Source of the DNA: Flavobacteriaceae bacterium
GTDB lineage: Bacteria > Bacteroidota > Bacteroidia > Flavobacteriales > Flavobacteriaceae
DNA: 64,000 nt
Assembly (NCBI GenBank): GCA_947459635.1
Contig: CANHEA010000001.1
Location: 1 to 64,000, forward strand
Direction of reading: 5' to 3'
Position numbers and translations under genes: made by a program. Every line of letters begins with the position of its first letter. The stretch's first letter is position 1. The notes under the pieces were generated by a model. The model did no database searches, was not told the origin of the DNA, and was given only the letters and a program-made list of their open reading frames with translations. Positions 53,739-62,418 of the stretch are shown here, in pieces.

Positions 53739-54209
53739 TTACAATTGAATCTGCCGGTCGATTTGTTGGTCTAAAGAAATAAAAGTTTCAGTTCTCGAAA
53801 CGCCTTCGATTGCTTGGATTTTGGTGTTGAGCAATTGCATCAAATGTTCGTTATCGCGGCAAATAATTTTGATGAGTATCGACCAATTTCCAGTGGTATA
53901 ATGACATTCCAGCACTTCTGGAATTTTTTTGAGTTCACGCACCGCTTCCGAATTACGAGCGGCTTTATCCAAATAAACGCCAACAAAAGCCATGGTGCTG
54001 TAGCCTAAAACTTTGGTATTGATGGTGAATTTAGATCCTGAAATGACGCCCGCCTGTTCTAGTTTTCGCAGTCTTTGGTGAATAGCAGCGCCGGAAATAC
54101 CGATTTTATTGGCAATCTGCAAAATGGGTTTACGCGCATCGTGCATGAGATCGCGAAGAATTTCTTTATCTATTCCATCAATCTCTATTTGTAGCTGGTT
54201 TATTTTCAT
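53739..54209 (-). CDS. Lrp/AsnC-family transcriptional regulator
   Basis: DNA-binding regulator of 156 residues. An N-terminal winged HTH (about 5-60; D-K-E-I-L-R-D-L ... I-A-N-K-I-G-I-S-G-A-A-I-H-Q-R-L) precedes the RAM ligand-binding domain (about 68-145), which contains E-C-H-Y-T-T-G-N-W-S. Members sense amino acids, most often leucine, lysine or asparagine. Its upstream neighbour on the same strand is a saccharopine dehydrogenase family enzyme, making lysine metabolism a plausible target. The 254-bp gap between them holds repeats rather than an obvious operator. Confidence 0.93.
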   Translation of the reverse strand: MKINQLQIEIDGIDKEILRDLMHDARKPILQIANKIGISGAAIHQRLRKLEQAGVISGSKFTINTKVLGYSTMAFVGVYLDKAARNSEAVRELKKIPEVLECHYTTGNWSILIKIICRDNEHLMQLLNTKIQAIEGVSRTETFISLDQQIDRQIQL

Positions 54210-54329
54210 TCGACTTTCTTATTGTTTTTTAAAGGACTCATGCAGTCGCTGTGCTCGTGTCATGGCTATAGATTTAAATCAAAAATACGATTTTGATTTT
54301 AGAATGAAAGTGAAAGTGTATAAATTAAA

Positions 54330-54358
54330 CACGAATTTCGCGAATTGACACGAATTTG
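54330..54358 (+). repeat. CGAATTT word array (3 units)
   Basis: Three units with cores CACGAATTT, CGCGAATTG and CACGAATTT at a 9-10 bp period, just right of the Lrp gene start and left of hairpin element copy C. Confidence 0.55.
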
Positions 54359-54375
54359 TTTTGATTAGTCAGAAA

Positions 54376-54456
54376 CCCTAGCCCTGATGGAAGCGGCATC
54401 CTTTTGCGACGTTTTTTGGCGCAAAAGATAAAGCGGACAGCAGGTTCCCGGCTCCT
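54376..54456 (-). repeat. Hairpin intergenic element, copy C
   Basis: Read on the minus strand: AGGAGC, CCTGCTGTCCGCT, TATCTTTT, stem, AAAAGGATGCCGCTTCC, ATCAGGGCTAGGG. The 10-bp stem (54401-54410 with 54418-54427) has one mismatch and a 7-nt loop. It ends 8 bp from the saccharopine dehydrogenase stop codon. Confidence 0.75.
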
Positions 54457-54463
54457 ACAAATA

Positions 54464-55834
54464 TTAATGCTTGACGCGATCGGGATTGTAGCCGAGATAA
54501 TCCATTTGTTTTTCGTTGAAGATGACGCCGTAGGATTCGAGTTCCTCCAGAATGGGCAGGTAAACTTCTTTGTTGATTGGCAATTGTACTCCTGGCGTCT
54601 TGATTTTCCCGTTGAGGATTTGAAGTGTTGCCATCGCGACAGGAAGTCCAACGGTTTTAGCCATCGCGGTATAGGTTTGGTCGTCTCCGATGCAGACCAT
54701 TTTCGAATCGATTTGTTTTTGCACGCCGTTGATCTCGTAGCCGAATTTATGGTACATCACGATCATGTCTTTGTCGTGTTCTTCAAGCGTCCATTTATCG
54801 CTCAGGATTTTCTCTAGGATTTGCGCTGGAGAAGCATTTTTGAGTCCAACGATTTTATTCGCATTGAACAAATCAAGCTCCAACAGCTTATCCCACATAA
54901 TATCATCTTGTTCGATGCCCAGTTGCAAACGCAATTTGATTTCAACAGAATCCGTCGGATGATACGGCAAGAAGAGGTTGATAAATTCGCGATAGCTGAT
55001 TGTTTCAGAATTGTCTATTTGATAGCTGTCGTCGGTCATGCCCAGTTGCACGAACATATTCCATGCTTTGGAAAAACCGACACGACGAATGGTTCCTCTA
55101 TATAAGGTAAGCGCATCATCTAGACCGTAAACGGAGCGGTATTTCAGTGAATCGCGGTTGGCATACGCTTCAAATCGGCCGTAACCTTCGACTTCAAGAA
55201 ACTCCGTTCTTCGAAATAATTTGTGATATGGAATATATTTGTAGGTGCCTTCTTGAATAAATTTTGCGGCGCCACCTTGACCTGCTAATACTACATTTCT
55301 TGGTGCCCAAGTAAATTTGTAATTCCACAAATTATTATCGGATTCTGGTGCAACTAAGCCACCGCAAAACGATTCGAACAAGAGCATTTTCCCGCCTTGA
55401 TCTCTGATTTCATCAATAACTTTCATCGCGCTCATATGATCAATCCCAGGATCCAGTCCGATTTCGTTCATAAAGATGAGGTTGTTGGATTTGGCTTGTG
55501 CGTCGAGTTCTTGCATGGCATCGCTGACATAAGAAGCCGTGACCATGTGTTTTTTATAGGTAATGCAGTCTTTGGCGACTTCTATATGCAAATGAGCTGG
55601 CAACATCGAGATGACAATGTCGGCTTTTTGAATTTCGGTTTGACGTTGTGTTGCATCAAAAATATCCAACGCGATGGCAGTGGCATTCTTGTGATTATTG
55701 GTTTTTCGTTGTGCGAGTTCTTTTGATAAGTCGCCGATGGTGAGGTGCAGATGCTCATCTTCGGATTTGTTTAAAAGATATTGAATTAACGAAGAAGCCG
55801 AGCGTCCGGCGCCAATAATTAGTATATTTCTCAT
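54464..55834 (-). CDS. Saccharopine dehydrogenase family protein (LYS9-like)
   Basis: NAD(P)-dependent oxidoreductase of 456 residues. The Rossmann loop G-A-G-R-S-A-S-S-L lies at about 8-16; the saccharopine dehydrogenase C-terminal domain follows from about residue 130 (N-E-I-G-L-D-P-G-I-D-H-M). The length and this motif match the LYS9-type enzyme that interconverts saccharopine and aminoadipate semialdehyde plus glutamate. A TTG 12 bp upstream is a weaker start than the ATG at 55834. The adjacent Lrp regulator fits amino-acid control. Other family members act in polyamine metabolism, so lysine is the likely but not proven pathway. Confidence 0.88.
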   Translation of the reverse strand: MRNILIIGAGRSASSLIQYLLNKSEDEHLHLTIGDLSKELAQRKTNNHKNATAIALDIFDATQRQTEIQKADIVISMLPAHLHIEVAKDCITYKKHMVTASYVSDAMQELDAQAKSNNLIFMNEIGLDPGIDHMSAMKVIDEIRDQGGKMLLFESFCGGLVAPESDNNLWNYKFTWAPRNVVLAGQGGAAKFIQEGTYKYIPYHKLFRRTEFLEVEGYGRFEAYANRDSLKYRSVYGLDDALTLYRGTIRRVGFSKAWNMFVQLGMTDDSYQIDNSETISYREFINLFLPYHPTDSVEIKLRLQLGIEQDDIMWDKLLELDLFNANKIVGLKNASPAQILEKILSDKWTLEEHDKDMIVMYHKFGYEINGVQKQIDSKMVCIGDDQTYTAMAKTVGLPVAMATLQILNGKIKTPGVQLPINKEVYLPILEELESYGVIFNEKQMDYLGYNPDRVKH

Positions 55835-55854
55835 GATTTTTTGCAAATAGGTTC

Positions 55855-55862
55855 CAAAGGTA
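55855..55862 (-). promoter_or_regulatory. -7 element (TACCTTTG) for saccharopine dehydrogenase gene
   Basis: Perfect TAnnTTTG match 20 bp before the ATG at 55834, between that start and the terminator of the upstream unit. Confidence 0.5.
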
Positions 55863-55876
55863 TGAATTTGTTGACA

Positions 55877-55908
55877 TAAAAAAAGCCCACAGTGATGTGA
55901 GCTTTTTA
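55877..55908 (-). terminator. Terminator of the DUF3108 gene pair
   Basis: Stem of about 11 pairs with one mismatch (55879-55890 with 55895-55906) and a 4-nt loop, followed on the minus strand by a T-run. It separates the small membrane-protein gene from the saccharopine dehydrogenase promoter. Confidence 0.75.
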
Positions 55909-55922
55909 ATAGGAAGAAGAAT

Positions 55923-56234
55923 TTATTCCAATCCTTCTAGATCTTTTAAATCTTCTTGTTTGGATTCGATTTTCTTTTGTTCAAATTGAACATCTTTTTC
56001 CACTTCATCTGGAATCAGACTACGAACAATGATGACTACCAAAATTGCGCCGGCAACAATCAGTAACCATTTTGGCACATTTCTGTTGGTAGCGTCTGAT
56101 TTCATATAGGCAATTCCTCCAAATACTAAAGACAATCCCACAGGCAAAACACCTAAAGTTCCCATTGGTAAAATGGCGAATACAATTCCAAGAATTGCGA
56201 AAATAAAAGCTAAAACAATCAATACTTTTCTCAT
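55923..56234 (-). CDS. Small membrane protein, unknown function
   Basis: A 103-residue protein with two N-terminal hydrophobic helices (about 4-45), a third helix (about 57-75) and a charged, Glu/Lys-rich tail likely to be helical (E-K-D-V-Q-F-E-Q-K-K-I-E-S-K). I recognise no family. Its start is 1 bp after the DUF3108 gene stop, so the pair is translated together. The tail could mediate protein contacts; no function is proposed. Confidence 0.75.
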   Translation of the reverse strand: MRKVLIVLAFIFAILGIVFAILPMGTLGVLPVGLSLVFGGIAYMKSDATNRNVPKWLLIVAGAILVVIIVRSLIPDEVEKDVQFEQKKIESKQEDLKDLEGLE

Positions 56235-56235
56235 A

Positions 56236-57000
56236 TTAAATTCCAGTTGCGTTAGTTAATGTTAATTGTCCTGTTCCCACAGGAATGCTAAATTGAATTA
56301 ATGCAGGTACTTTCGCAGCATCTGCGGTTAAGTAAATGATATTCTTATCGGTTCCTCTTAATTTATTGGTTTTGGCTCCAATCGAGATTTTGTAACATAA
56401 TTTTTTTCCAAGGTTTCCAGCGTTTACGGTTTCTGTTCCTAGGAATTTCGCGGAAACACCCATTTCCTTTTCGTCAAAAACCACTACAAAACTTTTGATT
56501 TGACCTTTTTTAAACTTGCTAAAATCGATGGTTCTCATTTTATATAAAATTGATATTACATCTTGAGTTCCAGCATTTACTTTAAACAAGTTTTTAAATT
56601 CAGGCGTATTTTTTTTGTTGACGGTACTTTCAATGGTACGCCCGTCACTTTTAAAAATGTACTTTTCTCTTTTAGTATATTTTCCTTCAAAAATATCCCG
56701 TTTGTACAAACTCGGTCTTAAAGTGATAGGGTCAACATACGATTCGTATCGGTCACGAATTTTGAAGAAAGTGTCCCATTTGCTATAAGTCGTGGCTTCA
56801 CTTGCTAAATGTAAAAGCGTTCTTTTAGACGTTTTTACTGTTTCTGTTTCCATCGTAACTTGCGCTAATTGCGTCATCAATCCACTCATGTTATAGGACG
56901 CAGCGTAGATAAATTTCTCTCCAGACTTTACCGCTGTATTGCCTTGAGCGCTGCTATTTAAGCTGACAATTGCTGTTAAAATTAAAAAGATTTTTTTCAT
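56236..57000 (-). CDS. DUF3108 family secreted protein
   Basis: A 254-residue protein with signal peptide (1-18, ends S-S-A-Q). The mature part starts G-E-K-F-I-Y-A-A-S-Y-N-M-S-G-L and is all-beta, as in the DUF3108 family of periplasmic proteins. L-Y-K-R-D-I-F-E-G-K-Y-T-K-R-E is typical. Family function is unknown, possibly lipid or glycan binding. A -7 element lies 23 bp upstream and the small membrane-protein gene follows after 1 bp. Confidence 0.85.
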   Translation of the reverse strand: MKKIFLILTAIVSLNSSAQGNTAVKSGEKFIYAASYNMSGLMTQLAQVTMETETVKTSKRTLLHLASEATTYSKWDTFFKIRDRYESYVDPITLRPSLYKRDIFEGKYTKREKYIFKSDGRTIESTVNKKNTPEFKNLFKVNAGTQDVISILYKMRTIDFSKFKKGQIKSFVVVFDEKEMGVSAKFLGTETVNAGNLGKKLCYKISIGAKTNKLRGTDKNIIYLTADAAKVPALIQFSIPVGTGQLTLTNATGI

Positions 57001-57022
57001 TTTTTTTCTGTTTTTTAAGGTG

Positions 57023-57030
57023 CAAATATA
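57023..57030 (-). promoter_or_regulatory. -7 element (TATATTTG) for DUF3108 gene
   Basis: Perfect TAnnTTTG match 22 bp before the ATG, next to hairpin element copy D. Confidence 0.5.
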
Positions 57031-57043
57031 CTATTTTTTTGTT

Positions 57044-57123
57044 AGGAGCTTCATCCCGTTTTCCGCTCTATCTTTTTCCGTTTAAAGAAACCGGAAAAAG
57101 GATGCCGCTGCAACCGGGGCTAA
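57044..57123 (+). repeat. Hairpin intergenic element, copy D
   Basis: Left block AGGAGC ... TTCCGCTCTATCTTTTT and right block AAAAAGGATGCCGCT ... ACCGGGGCTAA. A 9-bp perfect stem (57072-57080 with 57092-57100) encloses 11 nt. It lies between two divergent genes. Confidence 0.75.
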
Positions 57124-57193
57124 AAACAACACAATTTCTTTGACGTCTGATAGATAACAAATACTTTTACCATTTATTATAACAAACAAAATC

Positions 57194-57580
57194 ATGGAAA
57201 GAAAAATAGTTCGAATCGCGGCCATTCTCGGTATGTTGGCAATTATTCTTGGGGCGTTTGGCGCGCATGCTTTGAAGAAAGTGTTGACGGTTGAACAATT
57301 GGTTACGTTCGAAACTGGAGTGAAGTATCAAATGTACCATGCTTTGTTGCTGCTTTTAGTTGGATTATCTGCACAAGTAAGTGATGTAGCCAAAAAGCGC
57401 ATTTTCTATTTTGTTGTCACTGGCGTTTTATTCTTTTCAGGATCTATTTATTTATTGGCGACCAATGACTTAACTACATTCGACTTCAAACGGATTGGAT
57501 TTATTACCCCAATTGGCGGTCTGTTATTGATTGTCGGTTGGATGTGTCTCTTCATCGATTTTTTGAAGAAAAAATCATAA
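57194..57580 (+). CDS. DUF423 family membrane protein
   Basis: A 128-residue protein with four membrane helices. The N-terminal segment G-A-F-G-A-H-A-L-K and the Y-Q-M-Y-H-A-L-L-L-L block are the DUF423 (YgdD/YwdK) signatures. Function unknown in all species. The gene sits alone, 79 bp upstream of pckA on the same strand, but pckA has its own promoter. Confidence 0.92.
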   Translation: MERKIVRIAAILGMLAIILGAFGAHALKKVLTVEQLVTFETGVKYQMYHALLLLLVGLSAQVSDVAKKRIFYFVVTGVLFFSGSIYLLATNDLTTFDFKRIGFITPIGGLLLIVGWMCLFIDFLKKKS

Positions 57581-57617
57581 TATTTCAAGTTTCTAAATCT
57601 AGGTAAAATATTATTTT

Positions 57618-57625
57618 TACTTTTG
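57618..57625 (+). promoter_or_regulatory. -7 element (TACTTTTG) for pckA
   Basis: Perfect TAnnTTTG match 34 bp before the pckA ATG. No TTG at the -33 spacing. Confidence 0.5.
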
Positions 57626-57659
57626 TGCTTTAATTCAAACACAACACATTTACATTTCT

Positions 57660-59285
57660 ATGGAGAATTACGCCCAAATTACGAAATCGATTTCGTTGGA
57701 AAAGTACGGTATCAAAGACGCAGCGGAAGTTATCTACAATCCATCTTATGACTTTCTATATCAAGAAGAATTAAAGTCAACTTTAGAAGGTTACGAAAAA
57801 GGGCAGCTGACAGAATTAGGCGCAGTAAACGTAATGACAGGAGTTTTTACTGGTCGTTCCCCAAAAGACAAATATATCGTTGAAGACAGCATCACAAAGG
57901 ACACCATTTGGTGGAATTCTGAGAAGGCTGTTAATGACAATAAGCCCATTGCTCAAAACACATGGAATGCACTTAAAGAAACAACAGTCGCGCAATTATC
58001 TGGCAAAAGATTGTTTGTTATCGACGCGTTTTGCGGTGCCAATGAGAATACACGTCTAAAAGTTCGTTTTGTCATGGAAGTGGCTTGGCAAGCGCATTTC
58101 GTAAAGAATATGTTTATCCGCCCAACGGACGAAGAATTAGAAAATTTTGGCGAACCTGACTTTATTGTGATGAATGCGTCCAAAACTAGTTTTAAAGATT
58201 ATGCTGCTCACGGATTGAATTCGGAAGTTTATGTTGCCTTCAATCTAACCGAAAAAATCCAATTGATTGGCGGAACTTGGTATGGTGGTGAGATGAAAAA
58301 AGGTTTGTTCTCGATGATGAACTATTATTTGCCATTACAAGGAATCGCTTCTATGCATTGTTCAGCCAACAAAGGAAAAGACGGCGATGTGGCAGTTTTC
58401 TTTGGATTGTCAGGAACCGGAAAAACAACTTTATCAACTGATCCGAAAAGAGAATTAATTGGTGATGACGAACATGGTTGGGACAATGATGGCGTTTTCA
58501 ATTTTGAAGGCGGTTGCTATGCTAAAACCATTGATTTGAGTCGCGAAAACGAACCTGATATTTTTGAAGCCATCAAAAAAGACGCTTTATTAGAAAATGT
58601 CACGGTAGACGCCAATGGTAAAATTGATTTTAAAGATGGATCTGTGACGCAGAACACGCGTGTCTCTTATCCAATCAATCATATTCACAATATCGTAAAA
58701 CCTATTTCTAAAGCAGGTCATGCAACCAAAGTAATTTTCTTAACTGCCGATGCTTTTGGTGTAATGCCACCGGTTTCTAAATTAACTCCAGAACAAACTA
58801 AATATTACTTTCTTTCTGGGTTTACTGCTAAATTAGCAGGTACTGAAAGAGGTGTAACAGAACCTCAACCTACTTTTTCTGCTTGTTTTGGAAAAGCTTT
58901 CTTGTCCTTGCATCCAACCAAGTATGGAGAAGAATTGGTGAAGAAAATGGAACAACATAATGCAAAAGCCTACATGGTCAATACAGGTTGGAACGGAACT
59001 GGAAAGCGAATTTCAATAAAAGATACACGTGCTATTATCGATGCGATTTTAGACGGTTCTATTGAAAAAGCAGAAACCAAAGTAATTCCAGTTTTTGATT
59101 TTGAGGTGCCAACAGCGCTTCACGACGTAGACGCTTCGATTCTTGATCCTAGAGATACTTATGAGAACGTTTCGGAATGGAATACCAAAGCAGAAGATTT
59201 AGCGTCGAGATTTATTGCAAATTTCAAACAATATGCGGACAATGCTGAGGGACAAAACTTAGTTAATGCAGGTCCTAAAAATTAG
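57660..59285 (+). CDS. pckA: Phosphoenolpyruvate carboxykinase (ATP)
   Basis: Gluconeogenic enzyme converting oxaloacetate and ATP to PEP, CO2 and ADP, 541 residues. The kinase-1a P-loop G-L-S-G-T-G-K-T-T spans 249-257, the kinase-2 metal motif follows (L-I-G-D-D-E-H-G-W), and R-S-P-K-D-K and Y-G-G-E-M-K-K form substrate and Mn sites. The ATP-dependent family is distinguished by this motif set. It has its own promoter and a strong terminator. Fits peptide-based growth, where sugars must be made from amino acids. Confidence 0.98.
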   Translation: MENYAQITKSISLEKYGIKDAAEVIYNPSYDFLYQEELKSTLEGYEKGQLTELGAVNVMTGVFTGRSPKDKYIVEDSITKDTIWWNSEKAVNDNKPIAQNTWNALKETTVAQLSGKRLFVIDAFCGANENTRLKVRFVMEVAWQAHFVKNMFIRPTDEELENFGEPDFIVMNASKTSFKDYAAHGLNSEVYVAFNLTEKIQLIGGTWYGGEMKKGLFSMMNYYLPLQGIASMHCSANKGKDGDVAVFFGLSGTGKTTLSTDPKRELIGDDEHGWDNDGVFNFEGGCYAKTIDLSRENEPDIFEAIKKDALLENVTVDANGKIDFKDGSVTQNTRVSYPINHIHNIVKPISKAGHATKVIFLTADAFGVMPPVSKLTPEQTKYYFLSGFTAKLAGTERGVTEPQPTFSACFGKAFLSLHPTKYGEELVKKMEQHNAKAYMVNTGWNGTGKRISIKDTRAIIDAILDGSIEKAETKVIPVFDFEVPTALHDVDASILDPRDTYENVSEWNTKAEDLASRFIANFKQYADNAEGQNLVNAGPKN

Positions 59286-59312
59286 CGAATTATTTGTCCA
59301 TTTGCCATTTAT

Positions 59313-59365
59313 AAGTCGATTTTTGAATTAAATGCAGTCATTTTATTCAAAAATCGACTTTTTCT
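59313..59365 (+). terminator. Strong terminator after pckA
   Basis: A 16-bp perfect stem (59313-59328 with 59345-59360) with a 16-nt loop followed by TTT. The longest perfect terminator stem in the window. Confidence 0.85.
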
Positions 59366-59550
59366 TTAATAAAGATTGTTCAGAACTAAAACGTTTTCTG
59401 GTTTCAGATTAGGAAAATTATACCTTAATAATTAAGAATACGTGTATTATTGAAGCTAGATTTTGTCATTTCATCAAATCGTCTCTGCTGCGTTACATTG
59501 TAGCATAGAATTTATTTACTTTGTCCCATAACATTAAAAATGAAATAGTT

Positions 59551-59847
59551 ATGTCAGTAAAGAAACAATTTATAAAAACGAAACCTGTTTGCAAAGTAAC
59601 TTTTACAGTAGAAGCGAAAGAGGCAAATAACGCTGCAGTTGTTGGAGATTTTAACAACTGGAACCCAAAAGAAGGGGAAATGAGCAAACTTAAAAACGGT
59701 ACTTTTAAAGGTGTTTTCGATGTTACTAAAGATTCTTCTTATGAGTTCAAATATGTAATTGATGGTGCTTTTGTAAATGAAGTAGAAGCAGACTCATACA
59801 GATATAATGAATTTGCAGGTGCTGAAAACAGCGTATTGGAAGTTTAG
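59551..59847 (+). CDS. Small CBM48/glycogen-binding-like protein
   Basis: A 98-residue single-domain protein without signal peptide. V-V-G-D-F-N-N-W-N-P (about 30-39) is the hallmark of the isoamylase N-terminal/AMPK glycogen-binding fold, and Y-E-F-K-Y-V-I-D-G-A-F continues it. It probably binds alpha-glucans such as glycogen, or regulates a glucan enzyme in trans. No such enzyme gene is adjacent. The ATG at 59551 is preferred over a TTG 30 bp upstream that overlaps a TTACTTTG promoter-like site. Confidence 0.85.
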   Translation: MSVKKQFIKTKPVCKVTFTVEAKEANNAAVVGDFNNWNPKEGEMSKLKNGTFKGVFDVTKDSSYEFKYVIDGAFVNEVEADSYRYNEFAGAENSVLEV

Positions 59848-59864
59848 TTTTATCAATAAATATT

Positions 59865-59893
59865 AAAAGTCGCTCTCGTAGCGACTTTTTTTT
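59865..59893. terminator. Bidirectional terminator between CBM48 gene and pepE
   Basis: A 10-bp perfect stem (59865-59874 with 59880-59889), 5-nt loop and T-run, between convergent genes. Confidence 0.85.
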
Positions 59894-59914
59894 TATCTAA
59901 TTTTTTCTCCTGTT

Positions 59915-60628
59915 TTATAGATTGGATAAGAAACTCAAATTGCTATTGCTTTCAAGTTCAATAGGTTCTTTATTTTGTCGAAACAACCGTGCTGGCAGGT
60001 TTCCTTTAAGCAATATTTCTTCTCCTTTTACTTCCAACCAACTGCCTTCTCGTAAGCCCAAAACGGGAACTGAATTGAAGGCGTGAAATTCTTTGATGCG
60101 CGTTTCTCTCGTTTCTCCCATATGGGTAGATTGCAAATCTGCATCAAGATAATGCGGATTCAAATTAAATGGAATCATGCCCAACGTCTGAAAACTTGGT
60201 GGATAAATGATGGGCATGTCATTGGTTGTTTGCATCGTTAATCCAGTGATATTACTACCTGCACTAGTTCCAAGGTACGGAGTTCCGTTTTTTAGGGTTT
60301 CTGCAAGAACGTCCATTATTTTGTTTTTATACAATTGAAAAACCAAAAGAAAGGTATTTCCGCCTCCCGTAAAAATGCCTTCTGCTTCTTTTATAGCTGC
60401 TATAGGATCATCAAATTCGTGAATGCCTTTCACTCCGATATTGATTGCAGTAAATGCACTTCGAACTTTTTCAGTGTATTCCTCATAAGAAATGCCACCT
60501 GGTCGCGCATACGGAATGAAAACAATAGACTTGCAGTTTTCAAAATGGGATTTCAAAATGGGCAAAATATAAGTGAGATAGCCTCCGCCATGCAGTGTCG
60601 ATGTACTTGCAATAATTAGATTTTTCAT
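59915..60628 (-). CDS. pepE: Dipeptidase E (S51 peptidase, class I glutamine amidotransferase-like)
   Basis: Cytoplasmic peptidase hydrolysing Asp-X dipeptides, 237 residues from the ATG at 60628. The nucleophile Ser is in Y-L-G-T-S-A-G-S-N, with G-I-F-T-G-G-G-N-T-F before it and I-P-F-N-L-N-P-H-Y giving the His. These fit S51 rather than cyanophycinase. A longer reading from 60670 adds 14 residues but starts poorly. Could process dipeptides brought in by the POT transporters. Confidence 0.92.
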   Translation of the reverse strand: MKNLIIASTSTLHGGGYLTYILPILKSHFENCKSIVFIPYARPGGISYEEYTEKVRSAFTAINIGVKGIHEFDDPIAAIKEAEGIFTGGGNTFLLVFQLYKNKIMDVLAETLKNGTPYLGTSAGSNITGLTMQTTNDMPIIYPPSFQTLGMIPFNLNPHYLDADLQSTHMGETRETRIKEFHAFNSVPVLGLREGSWLEVKGEEILLKGNLPARLFRQNKEPIELESNSNLSFLSNL

Positions 60629-60840
60629 ACAATATTCATTAATGGTGCTAAAGATAAAAAGCTTTTCCATTCAATTAGAAACTATGGGTTCCTAAAATTA
60701 ACATAGACTTACGAATATGTTGGCAAACAATTGGGATTGCCGATGCTTATTTTTGTTTTCACTCATAAATTGTTTGAGATCTAATAGAATAAATGGTTGT
60801 AATTGCTCAGAAAGCAGGGATAAATCACTAGCTTTGTTAG

Positions 60841-60875
60841 TAGTTGAAAATTGATTTTCTAGTTTGATTTTCAAC
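60841..60875. repeat. 10-bp inverted repeat upstream of the 60914 operon
   Basis: AGTTGAAAAT (60841-60850) and ATTTTCAACT (60866-60875) are perfect inverted copies with a 15-bp spacer, 39 bp before the ATG. Could be an operator or a leader hairpin. Confidence 0.45.
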
Positions 60876-60913
60876 TTTCAATAAACAGATATTCTAACTT
60901 AAATGGCTGCATT

Positions 60914-61669
60914 ATGAAAAGAACTTTCGGAATTTTTGCCTTACTTATTTTGACTCATATGGCTTACGCACAGGAATTGTCGAGAAGAATAGTTCATGGT
61001 CAGGCAGTAAACGATTCGATTAAAGTCGAGAATGTCATTGTTTTTAACGTAAGCGCTAAAGTAGGTGCTGTCGTTAAGGCGACTGGCTATTTCGATATCA
61101 AAGCTAGAGAAAACGATACTTTGGTTTTTTCGAGTTTACTTTTTAAGTCGAAAAGAATCGTATTGTCGGAGGCCGATATTAAAGCAGCAGAAATCAAAGT
61201 GAGATTACAAACATTCACCAATCAATTGGCGGAGGTGATTATCGAATCTAACAAAAATGTCACACCCATCAAAGGCAATAAGCAAGATATCGTTGATAAG
61301 AAATACGTTGATGATGCGCAATCTTCCCCAAAAAACACAGTGATGCCAACGAATGTGACCGAAAACGGAATGGACTTCGTTCGCATGTATAAAGATGTCA
61401 TGAGATTGATCAGAAAAAACAATCCCAATAAGAATGACTTAACGTCCTCTACTACATTTACTGAATTAGTGATGAAAAAAATAAAGTACTCGTTTTTTAA
61501 CAGCACTTTGAAACTTCAAGACGATGAAATCAAACTTTTTTTGCTCTACTGTGAAAACGACTCAAAAGTGGAAAAGGTCATGAAATCGAAATCTGAATTT
61601 GAATTGATGGATTTTTTAATTGAGGAAAATATTGACTTTAAGAAATTGACAGCTTTAGAAAAAAAATAG
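60914..61669 (+). CDS. Secreted protein with CarboxypepD_reg-like domain (paralogue 1)
   Basis: A 251-residue exported protein: signal peptide (1-19, ends A-Y-A-Q), a beta-sandwich of the carboxypeptidase regulatory type (about 22-110; G-Y-F-D-I-K-A-R-E-N-D-T-L-V-F-S-S), and a helical C-terminal part (about 150-251). The next gene encodes a protein of the same layout with recognisable similarity in both halves. Family role is unknown; the N-terminal domain also occurs at the start of TonB-dependent receptors. First gene of a four-gene unit with DUF6702 and an M1 peptidase. Confidence 0.75.
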   Translation: MKRTFGIFALLILTHMAYAQELSRRIVHGQAVNDSIKVENVIVFNVSAKVGAVVKATGYFDIKARENDTLVFSSLLFKSKRIVLSEADIKAAEIKVRLQTFTNQLAEVIIESNKNVTPIKGNKQDIVDKKYVDDAQSSPKNTVMPTNVTENGMDFVRMYKDVMRLIRKNNPNKNDLTSSTTFTELVMKKIKYSFFNSTLKLQDDEIKLFLLYCENDSKVEKVMKSKSEFELMDFLIEENIDFKKLTALEKK

Positions 61670-61682
61670 ATATTCATTGACA

Positions 61683-62399
61683 TTGCGAACCCTTTTCACC
61701 TTCCTCTTCTTCTTGTGTATTCAAGTAGTGTTCCCACAGAAATTGCTGTCGGGAAAAGTAATGGTTGAAGGTGCCGTAACTGAAAACGTCAACATTACTA
61801 ATGTTGCTAACAATGCATCCGTATCTACTAATCAAGAAGGCACTTTTTCAATACCAGTAAATATTGGTGACGCCTTGGTATTTTCCGCCGTAAATCTAGA
61901 AACAAAGAGAAAAGTGATTGCCGCTGAAGACTTAACTGATGCCTTTATGATTGTCAAGATGAGCGCTAGTATCACTCCATTAAACGAAGTTAAAGTCAAT
62001 GAAAATACTGGTATTACTGCAGAAAACTTAGGTATCATTCCACAAGGTCAAAAAAAATACTCGCCAGCTGAACGGCTGGTTCATGAAGCCACAACCGGCG
62101 GTGGATTGGTCCCGCTTAACCCAATTCTAAATGCCATTTCCGGACGGACAACCATGCTCAAAAAGGAAGTAGTTGCGGAAAAAAAAGAGCGATTGCTATT
62201 GCGGCTAGATGGATGGTTTGAGGAAAAATTTTACACAAATTCTCTTAAAATACCGCAAGAATATGTCAAAGGTTTTCATTATTTTTTAATTGAAGACAAC
62301 GATTTTGTCCGCGCTTTGAAAGCAAAAAACAAAACACTTACAAAGTTCCTCATGAGTAAGTTAGCCTTGAATTATAAGGAATCAATTTCGATACCATAG
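61683..62399 (+). CDS. Secreted protein with CarboxypepD_reg-like domain (paralogue 2)
   Basis: A 238-residue exported protein. No ATG is available; TTG at 61683 gives M-R-T-L-F-T-F-L-F-F-L-C-I-Q with a signal peptide ending F-P-Q, and another TTG lies two codons upstream. The beta-sandwich (about 20-105; N-Q-E-G-T-F-S-I-P-V-N-I-G) and the C-terminal helical part mirror paralogue 1: F-Y-T-N-S-L-K-I-P here, F-F-N-S-T-L-K-L-Q there. The gap to paralogue 1 is 13 bp. Function unknown. Confidence 0.72.
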   Translation: MRTLFTFLFFLCIQVVFPQKLLSGKVMVEGAVTENVNITNVANNASVSTNQEGTFSIPVNIGDALVFSAVNLETKRKVIAAEDLTDAFMIVKMSASITPLNEVKVNENTGITAENLGIIPQGQKKYSPAERLVHEATTGGGLVPLNPILNAISGRTTMLKKEVVAEKKERLLLRLDGWFEEKFYTNSLKIPQEYVKGFHYFLIEDNDFVRALKAKNKTLTKFLMSKLALNYKESISIP

Positions 62400-62418
62400 A
62401 AATCACTATTTTTGACGT

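Noticed and set aside
54376-54456. Insertion sequence end or transposon remnant
   Set aside because: No transposase fragment or target-site duplication could be seen at any of the four copies; kept as an unclassified hairpin repeat.
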